A stretch of 64,000 bases of DNA from Metabacillus litoralis (GTDB lineage Bacteria > Bacillota > Bacilli > Bacillales > Bacillaceae), in the NCBI RefSeq assembly GCF_003667825.1, contig NZ_CP033043.1:187001-251000 (forward strand), read 5' to 3'. The notes beneath the pieces were generated by a model. It did no database searches and was not told the DNA's origin. It worked only from the letters and a program-made list of their open reading frames with translations. Shown piece after piece: positions 27,059 to 36,380 of the stretch. The translations under genes and the position numbers were made by a program. Every line of letters begins with the position of its first letter. Within the stretch, counting starts at the first letter, position 1.

Positions 27059-27074
27059 ATGAAAACGCTTTATA
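27059..27074. promoter_or_regulatory. cre-like site 1 before the second ABC importer
   Basis: ATGAAAACGCTTTATA matches the cre core TGAAAACGCTTT but lacks the right C. It lies 24 bp before a second cre-like site. Confidence 0.5.
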
Positions 27075-27082
27075 CTTGGTTT

Positions 27083-27098
27083 AAGCAAGCGGTTACAA
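27083..27098. promoter_or_regulatory. cre-like site 2 before the second ABC importer
   Basis: AAGCAAGCGGTTACAA matches the cre consensus except at the T of TG. Two sites spaced 24 bp apart suggest strong glucose repression of the operon. Confidence 0.5.
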
Positions 27099-27122
27099 AA
27101 GCAACTAGGTGGTGATGATGGA

Positions 27123-28073
27123 GTGAGTGCCAAAATAAATACTAATGAATTGGCAGCAAAAGAAAGCCATGTGAATCAAGCATTACAGGCAAAACGAAAA
27201 ACGAGAATGAAAAAAGCTTTAGGCTATGCAGCATTCGTAGGACCTGCACTTTTATTCTTTATTTTGATTCAAATTATCCCGTTTATTATGGGGGTTTACT
27301 ATTCATTTACTTCATGGAATGGAGTAAGTTCGAATGTTGAATGGGTAGGATTACAAAACTATATTACGATCTTTACTGATGATAAAAAGTTTTTTAATTC
27401 ATTCCTATTTACAACAAAGTTTATGTTTGCTGCTGTTATAATCAGTAACCTTTTAGGGTTTGGATTAGCTTTACTATTAAATGCAGCATTGAAAACAAAG
27501 AATATCCTAAGAACTGTATTCTTCATCCCGAACGTTATCGGTGGATTACTACTAGGGTTTATCTGGCAGTTTATCTTCGTTAAAGGTTTCGCATCTATTG
27601 GGAATATGACAGGAATTAAATTCTTCCAATTACCTTGGTTAGGTGATGAGGCAACAGCGTTCTGGGGAATTGTTATCGTATTCGCTTGGCAAATCAGCGG
27701 TTACATGATGGTTATCTACATTGCTGCACTTCAAGGTGTAGATACATCTTTACTAGAAGCAGCAAGAATGGATGGAGCATCAAACTGGTCTATTCTTAAA
27801 AACGTTATTGTTCCTTTAATTTTACCTGCCTTTACGATTTGTTTCTTCTTAACAATCTCAATGGCATTTAAAATATTCGACTTAAACCTTTCCTTAACAG
27901 GTGGCGGTCCATTTAACTCTACAGAATCAGTAGCGATTAATATTTACCAAGAAGCATTCATGAACAACCGATATGGCTTAGGTACAGCAAAGTCTATTCT
28001 ATTCTTTATCGTTGTGGCTGTGTTTACAACACTACAAGTAACATTTACGAAGAAAAAGGAGGTTGAAGCATAA
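27123..28073 (+). CDS. ABC sugar permease, MalF-type (second importer)
   Basis: 316 aa with a GTG start behind an AGGTGGTGATGATGGA purine stretch. A 35-residue cytoplasmic Lys-rich N-terminus precedes six membrane segments. The EAA loop is EAARMDGA near residue 214. It overlaps the next permease by one base (TAATG), so translation is coupled. CUT1 family; the substrate is not evident. The first gene of a five-gene run ending in a two-component system. Confidence 0.87.
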   Translation: MSAKINTNELAAKESHVNQALQAKRKTRMKKALGYAAFVGPALLFFILIQIIPFIMGVYYSFTSWNGVSSNVEWVGLQNYITIFTDDKKFFNSFLFTTKFMFAAVIISNLLGFGLALLLNAALKTKNILRTVFFIPNVIGGLLLGFIWQFIFVKGFASIGNMTGIKFFQLPWLGDEATAFWGIVIVFAWQISGYMMVIYIAALQGVDTSLLEAARMDGASNWSILKNVIVPLILPAFTICFFLTISMAFKIFDLNLSLTGGGPFNSTESVAINIYQEAFMNNRYGLGTAKSILFFIVVAVFTTLQVTFTKKKEVEA

Positions 28074-28900
28074 TGAATAGAGGCTATACAAAAGGAACAT
28101 TCGTTTTAGAAGTTCTAGGAATTATGCTCGGCCTAGTTTTTCTTATACCGTTTTACTTCGTAGCAATCAACTCAGTTAAAGGCTTTTCGGAAATACTAAT
28201 TGACGCAGCAGCGTTACCAAAGGAAGTTCTATTTAGTAACTATGCAAAAGTATGGGAAGTTATCAGCTTCCAAGATGCGTTTTTAAACTCTTTAATTATT
28301 ACAGTGTTTAGTATCGCTGGTATTGTTGTCATTAGTTCTATGGCAGCTTGGAAGATGGTTAGAACACCTGGAAAACTAAGTAAAATCTTATTCATCTTCT
28401 TTGTCTCAGCAATGGTTATTCCGTTCCAAACGGTTATGATTCCATTAATGAAATTGGGTGGTACGCTTGGAATTATGAACAGTATCCCAGGTATTGTGAT
28501 CATGTACTTTGGATTTGGAGTCTCACTCTCACTGTTCTTATATCATGGTTTTGTGAAAACAATTCCACTTGAGATTGAAGAATCTGCAAGTATTGATGGT
28601 TGTACACAGTTTGGAGTTTTTTGGAGAATTGTATTCCCATTATTAAAACCGATTACTGTAACCGTTATCATTCTTAATACATTATGGATTTGGAATGACT
28701 ACTTACTTCCATTACTTGTGTTACAAGATGCAAGCTTAAGAACAATTCCTTTAGCGACAAGCTCTTTCTTCGCACAGTATACAAAACAATGGGATATGGG
28801 ATTGGCAGCATTAGTACTAGGTATTGCACCAGTAATTGTGTTCTTCCTCTTCCTACAAAAACACATCATTAAAGGGATTGCAGCTGGGTCTATTAAATAG
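28073..28900 (+). CDS. ABC sugar permease, MalG-type (second importer)
   Basis: 275 aa, six membrane segments, EAA loop ESASIDGC near residue 163. The ATG overlaps the upstream stop and follows AAGGAGG inside the upstream gene. It pairs with the MalF-type permease. As with araPQ, no ATPase gene is present, so a shared ATPase encoded elsewhere is implied. Confidence 0.87.
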   Translation: MNRGYTKGTFVLEVLGIMLGLVFLIPFYFVAINSVKGFSEILIDAAALPKEVLFSNYAKVWEVISFQDAFLNSLIITVFSIAGIVVISSMAAWKMVRTPGKLSKILFIFFVSAMVIPFQTVMIPLMKLGGTLGIMNSIPGIVIMYFGFGVSLSLFLYHGFVKTIPLEIEESASIDGCTQFGVFWRIVFPLLKPITVTVIILNTLWIWNDYLLPLLVLQDASLRTIPLATSSFFAQYTKQWDMGLAALVLGIAPVIVFFLFLQKHIIKGIAAGSIK

Positions 28901-29002
28901 TTTCAGCTATCAAAATCGTATATAATGTTCAATTGCTAGGTCTTTAGTAAATGGAACATTTATATAAAAATATAAAGATATAAATTAGGGAGGTCTACTG
29001 TA

Positions 29003-30289
29003 ATGAAGAAACTGATGCTTTTAGGTTTGTCAATGCTATTAGTTTTAGGTATCTTAGCTGGTTGTAATTCAAACAAGCAAGAAGGTGCTTCTGAAGGTAA
29101 CAAAGATTCTGGTTCAGGTGATGGGGAAGTTGTAACATTAAATCTGTTCCAATTTAAAGTTGAAATTGCTGATCAGCTTCAAGAAATGATTAAAGAATTT
29201 GAAGCAGAGCATCCAAATATTAAAGTAAAACTTGAAACTGTTGGTGGTGGCGCTGACTATGGTGCTGCTTTAAAAGCTAAATTTGCGTCAGGCGAAGAGC
29301 CAGATATTTTCAACAATGGTGGCTTTAAAGAACTTGAGCTTTGGAAAGAGCATTTAGCAGACCTTTCCAACGAGCCATGGGCAGAGCATGTTCTTCCTAT
29401 CGGTAAAGTTCCAACAACAGATGCAGATGGTAAATTATATGGTATGCCAGTAAACCTTGAAGGTTATGGATTCATTTATAACAAAGACTTATTTGAAAAA
29501 GCAGGCATTACAGAAACACCAAAAACTCTTTCTGAATTACAAGATGCTGTTAAGAAACTTGAAGCAGCTGGAATTAAAGCATTCTCAGCTGGTTATGGCG
29601 AGTGGTGGGTAATTGGTCAACATTTATTCAACATTCCTTTTGCTCAACAAGATGATCCTGTTGCATTCATCGAAGGCTTAAATGATGGTTCTACTAAATT
29701 TGCTGGTAATGAGCAATTCTCACAATTAAAAGAAGTAATTGATCTTGAAGTGAAAAATGGTGTTGGTAACCCAATCACAACAGATTATAATACTCAAGTA
29801 ACATTATTTGCTTCAGGTGAAGCGGCAATGCTACAACAAGGTAACTGGACTGAAAACATGATTACTGAAATCAATCCAGACATGAACATGGGCTTCTTAC
29901 CAATACCTTTAAATGATGAAGCTGATGCTGATGTATTACCAGTTGGTGTTCCAAATAACTGGGTATTAAACAAAAACTCTGAGCACTTAGAAGAAGCGAA
30001 AACATTCTTGAACTGGATGGTTTCTTCTGAAACAGGTAAACGTTATATCACGGAAGAATTTGCGTTCATTCCTGCATTTGATAATATCGAAGCGTCTGGT
30101 TTAGGTGATTTAGGTCAATCAATTCTTGAATACTCTAAAGCAGAGAAAACAATTCCTTGGACTTGGTTCAGATGGCCAGATGGAGCAAACAAAGAGTTTG
30201 CTGCAACAATCCAAGAATATGCAGCTGGTAAAATCAGCTATGAAGAAGCTTTAGAAAAATTCCAAGCAACTTGGGATAATCTGAAGTAA
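29003..30289 (+). CDS. ABC sugar-binding lipoprotein (second importer)
   Basis: 428 aa. Residues 1-20 form a lipoprotein signal peptide with lipobox LAGC (C21), followed by an acidic/Gly-Ser linker. The rest is a family 1 solute-binding protein with Trp-rich ligand-site segments (GEWWVIG, GNWTENM, PWTWFRWPDG). Ribosome site TAGGGAGG. The neighbouring sucrose genes make a fructo- or gluco-oligosaccharide possible, but this is only proximity. A terminator follows it. Confidence 0.86.
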   Translation: MKKLMLLGLSMLLVLGILAGCNSNKQEGASEGNKDSGSGDGEVVTLNLFQFKVEIADQLQEMIKEFEAEHPNIKVKLETVGGGADYGAALKAKFASGEEPDIFNNGGFKELELWKEHLADLSNEPWAEHVLPIGKVPTTDADGKLYGMPVNLEGYGFIYNKDLFEKAGITETPKTLSELQDAVKKLEAAGIKAFSAGYGEWWVIGQHLFNIPFAQQDDPVAFIEGLNDGSTKFAGNEQFSQLKEVIDLEVKNGVGNPITTDYNTQVTLFASGEAAMLQQGNWTENMITEINPDMNMGFLPIPLNDEADADVLPVGVPNNWVLNKNSEHLEEAKTFLNWMVSSETGKRYITEEFAFIPAFDNIEASGLGDLGQSILEYSKAEKTIPWTWFRWPDGANKEFAATIQEYAAGKISYEEALEKFQATWDNLK

Positions 30290-30303
30290 TCATAATAACT
30301 AAG

Positions 30304-30331
30304 AAGCATGTCTATAATAGGCATGCTTTTT
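30304..30331 (+). terminator. Terminator between the binding protein and the sensor kinase
   Basis: AAGCATGTCTA pairs with TAGGCATGCTT (one G-T) around TAA, followed by TTT. It separates transporter from regulator expression. Confidence 0.75.
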
Positions 30332-30426
30332 AGCTATATGTACGGAGTTTGGTAGGGCTTACATTTCGCTTAGGTAATTTCTAGTCTATAATGATAATAA
30401 TAGATGAAAAGATTGGAGGTTCCAAG

Positions 30427-32244
30427 TTGTCAAAAACAAGCATAAGAAATAAACTTATTGTTCTTCTATTACTCATTACGATTGTTCCATTTGGGACTTC
30501 CATTGTGATTACATATTTATATACAAAGGAATCGCTAAAAGATGAGTTTGTAGAAGAAAATGTAAACCTCCTTTATCAAGGAAAGTTAAATATAGAAGGC
30601 TACATAGGTGAATTAAAAAATTTAACTTTATCGTTTTATAACAACATTGATTTTATGAGGTATTTGCAAAATCCTCCTGCAGGAGATGATTATTTAGCAA
30701 AAGAAACAGTTAAAAATGTGATATTAACGATTCTTTATGCTGAAGAGAATATTAATAGAGTAAACTTTGCTTTGGTTGAGCCTAATCAAAATGTTTCTGT
30801 ATCTAAAAAGTCAGCTGTTGTGTTTTCCCCTTTAAATAAATTCCGCAATCGTGATAACTATGAAAAAGCTTTAGATAGCCAATATCATATCCATATAGAA
30901 CCAATGGAAATTATGCAAGAGGAATCATCTAATCATAAATCGAATAAACAGAAAGATGTTTTTTCCCTTCATAGAGCGATTGTTAATGTACCATCTGATG
31001 AATTACTTGGCTATATTTCATTAGACATAAATTCAGAGCAGCTACTTAATATTACTCATAAATTATATGTAAAAGATAAAGAAGAGTTTTATATTATAAG
31101 TCCTGATGGAGAACTCATTTTTAGATCTAATTATGAAGTATCTGAAGATCAGCAATGGATTAAAAGACTGATTCAGAATGAAGATACAAGTGGGATGATG
31201 GAATGGAAGAAAGACTCCTTTGAAGGCTTAATGATTTACGAAAAGCTGGACGATTCATCAGGAGGATGGTTCCTTGTTAAACGAATTCCCTATACCTCTG
31301 TTTTTGAAAGTGCTCTTAGTGTGGCAAAAATCAATATTTTATTTGGAGTAATCGGATTAATTCTTGTTGTATTGGCGACTCTTTTTGTTTCATTTAAAAT
31401 CACAACACCTATACGAGTTCTTTTGCAAAATATTAAGCAAGTTGAAAGTGGAAATATGAATGTTCAGTTTGATTCACTTGGAAACGATGAAATTGGTACT
31501 CTTGGTGAACGGTTTAAAGAAATGATGTCAAAATTAAATCACTTAATTAATCGGGAATATAAGCTCGAGCTAGAAAACAAAACAAATCAATTGAAGGCAC
31601 TTCAATCACAGCTTAATCCTCATTTTTTATATAATGCCTTGCAATCAATTGGAACGCTTGCTTTAAAAAATAACGTTCCACAGGTATACACGCTTGTTAC
31701 CCATCTCTCAAAAATCATGAGATATGGAATGACAATTGATGAAAATATTGTTCCATTAACAAAAGAAATTGATTATACAAAAGCATTTTTATTATTACAA
31801 AAAGAGAGATTTGGCGATCAGTTTGAATATTCGATAGAATTCACAAAAGAAGATTTGCTTATTATGGTTCCTAAAATGATTCTTCAACCGATTATTGAAA
31901 ACTACTTTAAACATGGATTTGATCGAAGTATTGAAAAAATAGGATTATTAAAAATTGTGGGTAAGAGGGAGAAAGACCAACTAATTATTACAGTTTTAGA
32001 TAATGGAAAAGGAATTAGTGAAAGTAGATTAGATGAAATTCATCAGTCATTTTTAGAAAATAAAGCTAATAGCAGTGGAAACGGTACAAACATAGGACTA
32101 AGAAACATATATTTACGCCTAAAGTTATACTACGGTGAGCAAGCCAGTCTGCAGATTGAAAACGATGAGAATTATGGTACATTGGTGACAATTAAACTTC
32201 CAGTAGAATCAGGAGGTCTTACGAATGAAAGCAATCATAATTGA
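30427..32244 (+). CDS. Sensor histidine kinase, YesM/LytS type
   Basis: 605 aa from TTG 30427, chosen for GGAGGT 6 bases upstream. Membrane segments lie at about 8-32 and 293-318 and bracket an extracellular sensing domain of some 260 residues. A HAMP linker follows, then the His_kinase domain with phospho-His in LNPHFLYNALQS and an HATPase domain (ENYFKHGF, DNGKGIS, GIGLRN-like NIGLRN). Such kinases partner with YesN-type AraC regulators and sense sugars, often through an ABC binding protein. The stop overlaps the response regulator start by 20 bases. Confidence 0.9.
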   Translation: MSKTSIRNKLIVLLLLITIVPFGTSIVITYLYTKESLKDEFVEENVNLLYQGKLNIEGYIGELKNLTLSFYNNIDFMRYLQNPPAGDDYLAKETVKNVILTILYAEENINRVNFALVEPNQNVSVSKKSAVVFSPLNKFRNRDNYEKALDSQYHIHIEPMEIMQEESSNHKSNKQKDVFSLHRAIVNVPSDELLGYISLDINSEQLLNITHKLYVKDKEEFYIISPDGELIFRSNYEVSEDQQWIKRLIQNEDTSGMMEWKKDSFEGLMIYEKLDDSSGGWFLVKRIPYTSVFESALSVAKINILFGVIGLILVVLATLFVSFKITTPIRVLLQNIKQVESGNMNVQFDSLGNDEIGTLGERFKEMMSKLNHLINREYKLELENKTNQLKALQSQLNPHFLYNALQSIGTLALKNNVPQVYTLVTHLSKIMRYGMTIDENIVPLTKEIDYTKAFLLLQKERFGDQFEYSIEFTKEDLLIMVPKMILQPIIENYFKHGFDRSIEKIGLLKIVGKREKDQLIITVLDNGKGISESRLDEIHQSFLENKANSSGNGTNIGLRNIYLRLKLYYGEQASLQIENDENYGTLVTIKLPVESGGLTNESNHN

Positions 32245-33808
32245 TGATGAAAAACATGTAAGAGACGGTCTTCTTTTGTTAGCAGAATGGAAGCGATTAG
32301 GAATTCAAGAAGTGTTTGAAGCAAGTGATGGGGAAGAAGCGAAAAGTATGATAGTAGAACATCAGCCAGAGATTATTTTTACCGATATGAACATGCCAAA
32401 ATTAGATGGAATTCAGCTTCTAAAATGGCTGAAAGAAACTGAAATAACGAGTAAAACAATTGTGGTTAGCGGTTATGATGATTTCCACTATATGAGAAAT
32501 GCAATTACGTACGGAAGCTTTGATTATTTGTTAAAGCCTATTGAACCAGATGCTCTTAACGAAACTTTAGAAAGAGCAGTGAATGAGTGGAAAAAGCAAG
32601 CGCAAAAAAGGGAATCAACTAAGGAAACAACAAGAGTGATCAATGAAGCAAAGCCGTTCTATTGGGATCATATTTTCACAACTCTTATTTCACACACACC
32701 TCCATCACCTGAGCTTATTCAAAAAGTTCAAAAAGAATATGGTGTGAATATTAATGGGGGACAGTGTACAATTTGCTTGTTATTGTTAAATGGTAGAATT
32801 GTCAAAAGGTTTGAAGAAGATAAGAATCTAGCATTTTTTACAATATTGAATATTTGCAATGAATTAGTTCGTAATGACCAAAGCGGCTTTTGTTTTAAGA
32901 ATGGGAACCAAAAAGACGAAATTGTTATTCTATTATGGAAGCATAAAAACGAAGTAAAACTTATGGAAAGTATTCAAAAGGAAATTGAGAGGTTTACTAA
33001 TACGAAAGCAGTTATTGCAATTGGGAAGCCATCTGGAAAATTAGAGGAAGCTTATCATTTTGCACAAAAAACGTTATTAAAACACAATATGGTAGATGTT
33101 CATAAGAAAAATCACATTATGACGTATGAGGATATCACATCAAGACCATTACTGCATCTTTTTGATTATGCTGAAAAAATAAAGTGGACAATACAAAGTG
33201 GAAGTATTGACCAAATGGATGAAGTGATAAATGACATTTTCCACAAGCTAGAATCTCAGCATTTTCTTTCATTTGAGCAAATTCAGGACTGGGAAAATCA
33301 ATTCGAAGTGCTGCGTAAAAATTGGTTAAAAGAATATCAGCTTAGTGAAGAAACCACCTATTACAATGGGCAAGATTATTGGGATGAAGACGGAACCTTT
33401 TCATTCACAAAATTTAAGGAAGAGAAAACAAAGGAATTCCACGAATTAATTGAGCTTTTGAATCATGTGAAATATCAAAAAGAAAAGAATAGTATTCAAG
33501 AAATAGAAGCGTTCTTGAGGGAAAACTATGACAAGGATTTCACTCTGCAGGAAATTGCTGATCGTTTCTTTTTAAGTCGTGAATATATATCAAGGAAATT
33601 TAAGCATCAATACAACGAAACCATTACAAACTATATGACAACAATACGAATTGATAAAGCAAAGGAGCTTCTAGAAAACCCGCATCTAAAAGTTTATGAA
33701 ATATCGTTTAAAGTTGGTTATCAGAATGAAAAGTATTTTAGCAAAGTGTTTAAAAAGGTCGTTGGGATGACTCCGAATGAATACCGGGTGAAGGTAGCAG
33801 ACCATTAA
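32225..33808 (+). CDS. Response regulator with AraC-type output, YesN family
   Basis: 527 aa. The receiver domain spans 1-120 with the acidic pair IIDDEK, phosphoacceptor D54 in FTDMNMP and K near LLKPIEP. A middle domain of about 290 residues follows. The AraC double helix-turn-helix is at 425-527 (FTLQEIADRFFLSREYISRKF; VGYQNEKYFSKVFKK; GMTPNEYR). Ribosome site CAGGAGGT lies inside the kinase gene, so the pair is translationally coupled. It most likely activates the importer at 27123. Confidence 0.9.
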   Translation: MKAIIIDDEKHVRDGLLLLAEWKRLGIQEVFEASDGEEAKSMIVEHQPEIIFTDMNMPKLDGIQLLKWLKETEITSKTIVVSGYDDFHYMRNAITYGSFDYLLKPIEPDALNETLERAVNEWKKQAQKRESTKETTRVINEAKPFYWDHIFTTLISHTPPSPELIQKVQKEYGVNINGGQCTICLLLLNGRIVKRFEEDKNLAFFTILNICNELVRNDQSGFCFKNGNQKDEIVILLWKHKNEVKLMESIQKEIERFTNTKAVIAIGKPSGKLEEAYHFAQKTLLKHNMVDVHKKNHIMTYEDITSRPLLHLFDYAEKIKWTIQSGSIDQMDEVINDIFHKLESQHFLSFEQIQDWENQFEVLRKNWLKEYQLSEETTYYNGQDYWDEDGTFSFTKFKEEKTKEFHELIELLNHVKYQKEKNSIQEIEAFLRENYDKDFTLQEIADRFFLSREYISRKFKHQYNETITNYMTTIRIDKAKELLENPHLKVYEISFKVGYQNEKYFSKVFKKVVGMTPNEYRVKVADH

Positions 33809-33817
33809 TCCCTAATA

Positions 33818-33852
33818 GAGCAAAGTTTATTTTAAATCTTTGCTCATTTAAA
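33818..33852 (+). terminator. Hairpin between yesN-like gene and sacT
   Basis: GAGCAAAG pairs with CTTTGCTC over a 12-base loop. The T-run is weak (ATTTAAATTTT). Confidence 0.5.
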
Positions 33853-33897
33853 TTTTAATGATAATATATAGCTTATTAAATTTGTACGGGGGATTTT

Positions 33898-34722
33898 ATG
33901 CGGATCTTCAGAATTTTGAACAACAATGCCGTAGTAGTAATTGATGGGCCACAGGAGAAAATTGTTATGGGAAATGGTATCGCTTTTCAAAAAAGTAGAA
34001 ATGATATTGTTCCTAAAAATAAGATTGAAAAAATATTTGTATTACACGAGGCATCCTCTGAGAAGTTCCAGCAATTATTAGCTACCTTACCAGAAGAGCA
34101 TATTGAGCTAGCTGAAAATATTATTAGTTATGCAGAAGGATACCTAAGTTCACCACTTAGTGATCATATTCATATTGCTTTAACTGATCATCTTTCATTT
34201 GCATTAGAAAGAATTAAGCAGGGTATACCTATCAAAAATAAACTATTAAATGAAATAAAGATGCTTTATAAAAGCGAATTTGAAATAGGTTTGTGGGCAA
34301 AGAAAGAAATTAGTAGTAAGCTCGGAATTGAAATTCCTGAGGATGAGGTTGCGCATATCGCTCTTCATATTCATACAGCTAAATTGGATGCTCCTTCTAT
34401 GAGTGAATCTTTAAAGCAAGCATCTATTTTAAGTGATTTTGTTCAACAAGTTGAAGAATTCGTTGGAGAAAAGATCGAGGAATCTTCAATCAATTATCAG
34501 AGACTTATTACACATCTTCGCTTTGCCTTAAATCGGATTTCTTTAGGAGAAAAATTTGACCCGATTGACCAAGATATGATGGACCTCATACAAGGTAAAT
34601 ATCAAACAGCATATTCCTATTCAAGAAAAATATTAGACAAGTTGAGTAAAGAATATGAGATTGAATTTCCAGAATCAGAGGTAGCATATATTGCGATACA
34701 CATTCAAAGGCTATTAAAATAA
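33898..34722 (+). CDS. sacT: BglG/SacT-family RNA-binding transcriptional antiterminator
   Basis: 274 aa. The N-terminal co-antiterminator RNA-binding domain is residues 1-56 (ILNNNAVVV, GNGIAFQK). PRD1 carries H98 and H157, and PRD2 H206 and H268, the PTS-phosphorylated histidines of the family. In LicT/SacT, EII phosphorylates PRD1 when sugar is absent and HPr activates through PRD2. An RNA antiterminator directly downstream overlaps a terminator before the sucrose PTS gene, so the sacT name rests on context. Ribosome site ACGGGGGA. Confidence 0.9.
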   Translation: MRIFRILNNNAVVVIDGPQEKIVMGNGIAFQKSRNDIVPKNKIEKIFVLHEASSEKFQQLLATLPEEHIELAENIISYAEGYLSSPLSDHIHIALTDHLSFALERIKQGIPIKNKLLNEIKMLYKSEFEIGLWAKKEISSKLGIEIPEDEVAHIALHIHTAKLDAPSMSESLKQASILSDFVQQVEEFVGEKIEESSINYQRLITHLRFALNRISLGEKFDPIDQDMMDLIQGKYQTAYSYSRKILDKLSKEYEIEFPESEVAYIAIHIQRLLK

Positions 34723-34744
34723 TTATATTATAGTAATTTTTATG

Positions 34745-34773
34745 TTGACGGTTTCAATATGTTCTTATAGAAT
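34745..34773 (+). promoter_or_regulatory. Promoter of the sucrose PTS operon
   Basis: TTGACG, 17-base spacer, TAGAAT. The transcript would start about 20 bases before the antiterminator hairpin. Confidence 0.65.
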
Positions 34774-34798
34774 AAATGAAACAACAATTTTATATGTG

Positions 34799-34828
34799 GG
34801 ATTGTTACTGATAACGCAGGCAAGACCT
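34799..34828 (+). promoter_or_regulatory. Ribonucleic antiterminator (RAT) for SacT
   Basis: Starts GGATTGTTACTG, then ATAACGCAGGCAAGACCT. This is the arrangement of RAT hairpins bound by SacT/SacY/LicT (GGATTGTTACTG...GCAGGCAAAACC). Its last seven bases are also the start of the terminator stem. Confidence 0.85.
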
Positions 34829-34904
34829 AGAATATATAGGATGACATAGGTAGATCATCTTCTTTGAAGCTACCTTTTTATCCATATATTTTAGGTCTTT
34901 TTTT
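34822..34904 (+). terminator. SacT-controlled leader terminator
   Basis: AAGACCTA (34822-34829) pairs with TAGGTCTT (34892-34899), extended inward by AATATAT/ATATATT, and T-run 34898-34904. An inner AGGTAG/CTACCT hairpin with TTTTT lies in the loop. RAT and terminator are mutually exclusive. Confidence 0.85.
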
Positions 34905-34946
34905 GTTGTCTGTAACACCCTACAAACGTATAGGGAGGAATACAAC

Positions 34947-36320
34947 ATGAATCATCGTGAAGTGGCAGAACAACTTGTTGCGAAGCTTGGAGGCAAAAAT
35001 AATGTAATAAGTGCTGCTCATTGTGCAACACGTCTTCGTCTAGTAATTGAGGATGAAAATTCAATTGATAAAAACGGGATTGAGGAACTAGAAGGAGTAA
35101 AAGGAGCATTTTCAAGTTCTGGTCAATTTCAAATTATATTTGGTACAGGAACGGTTAATAAAGTGTATCAACACTTTGCTCCATTAGTCGGAGCTTCAAT
35201 GGAAGATGAATCAACTAACAAAGGGGAATCTCATAGCGATGCGGCTAAAAGAAAAATGAACCCTTTTGCTCGTTTTGCTCGAACTTTATCTAATATATTT
35301 GTTCCAATTATTCCTGCAATTGTTGCAGCGGGTATGTTAATGGGTCTTTTAGGATTAATGAAAACGTATAACTGGGTAGACCCAGAAAGTGCTTTATTCG
35401 TCATGCTAGATATGTTCTCATCTGCAGCTTTCATTATTCTGCCAATCTTAATAGGCTTTAGTGCAGCAAAAGAATTTGGAGCTAATGGTTACCTTGGAGC
35501 AGTTATTGGTGGGATTATGATCCATCCTTCCCTTCTAAATCCGTGGGGATTAACAGATGCTGTCCCTTCTACACTTGACTTTTTTGGTTTTGGAGTTGAA
35601 ATGCTAGGGTATCAGGGAACTGTTATTCCTGTTCTATTAACTGTTTATATTATGGCTAAAGTAGAAAAAGGCTTACGTAAAATTGTTCCAAATGCAATTG
35701 ATTTATTAGTAACACCTTTTATAACTGTTATTTTTACAGGTTTTGTTGCCCTGCTTATCATTGGTCCAATTGGAAGAGTACTAGGAAATGGGATCACAAC
35801 AGTATTAGATGTAGTTTATAGTACAGCTGGACCAATTGCCGGGTTAGTATTTGGCGGACTTTACTCAACTATTGTTTTAACTGGTGTTCATCACAGCTTC
35901 CATGCCATTGAAGCAGAGCTATTAGCTAATGTAGGAGGTAACTATTTACTCCCAATTTGGGCGATGGCAAACGTTGCCCATGGGGGAGCAGCATTGGCCG
36001 TATTATTCAAAACAAAGAATAAAAAAATCAAGGGAATTGCAGGTCCCGCAGCTTTATCTGCCTTTTTAGGCATAACTGAGCCAGCAATTTTCGGTGTGAA
36101 CCTAAAGTACAGAAGACCTTTTATTGCTGCAGCTATTGGTGGAGCTCTTGGCGGAGCATACGTTGTGTTCACGAATGTAATGGCTAACGGAATTGGTTTA
36201 ACAGGCATCCCACAGTTTGCCATTGTCCAGGATCCACTTAATTATGGAATTGGTTTTCTTATTGCAACAATAGGTGCTTTTATCGCAACCTTATTATTAG
36301 GTTGGAAGGAAGAAAAATAA
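34947..36320 (+). CDS. sacP: PTS system sucrose-specific EIIBC
   Basis: 457 aa. EIIB is residues 1-90 with the phosphocysteine C26 in SAAHCATRLRLV. EIIC (about 105-455) has ten membrane segments, with IIPAIVAAGMLMGL and GVHHSFHAIE and the sugar-site GITEPAIFG. It imports and phosphorylates sucrose to sucrose-6-phosphate. It lacks EIIA, as usual for SacP, borrowing one from another PTS. RAT control and the sacA/fructokinase neighbours support sucrose over trehalose or beta-glucosides. Confidence 0.92.
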   Translation: MNHREVAEQLVAKLGGKNNVISAAHCATRLRLVIEDENSIDKNGIEELEGVKGAFSSSGQFQIIFGTGTVNKVYQHFAPLVGASMEDESTNKGESHSDAAKRKMNPFARFARTLSNIFVPIIPAIVAAGMLMGLLGLMKTYNWVDPESALFVMLDMFSSAAFIILPILIGFSAAKEFGANGYLGAVIGGIMIHPSLLNPWGLTDAVPSTLDFFGFGVEMLGYQGTVIPVLLTVYIMAKVEKGLRKIVPNAIDLLVTPFITVIFTGFVALLIIGPIGRVLGNGITTVLDVVYSTAGPIAGLVFGGLYSTIVLTGVHHSFHAIEAELLANVGGNYLLPIWAMANVAHGGAALAVLFKTKNKKIKGIAGPAALSAFLGITEPAIFGVNLKYRRPFIAAAIGGALGGAYVVFTNVMANGIGLTGIPQFAIVQDPLNYGIGFLIATIGAFIATLLLGWKEEK

Positions 36321-36330
36321 GAGAATAGAG

Positions 36331-36362
36331 GTTGGCTTTGAAGTTTCAAAGTCAACTTTTTC
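36331..36362 (+). terminator. Intercistronic hairpin sacP-fructokinase
   Basis: GTTGGCTTTGAA pairs with TTCAAAGTCAAC (one G-T) around GT, followed by TTTTT. Likely partial terminator. Confidence 0.7.
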
Positions 36363-36380
36363 ATATGGGAGGTTGAAAGT

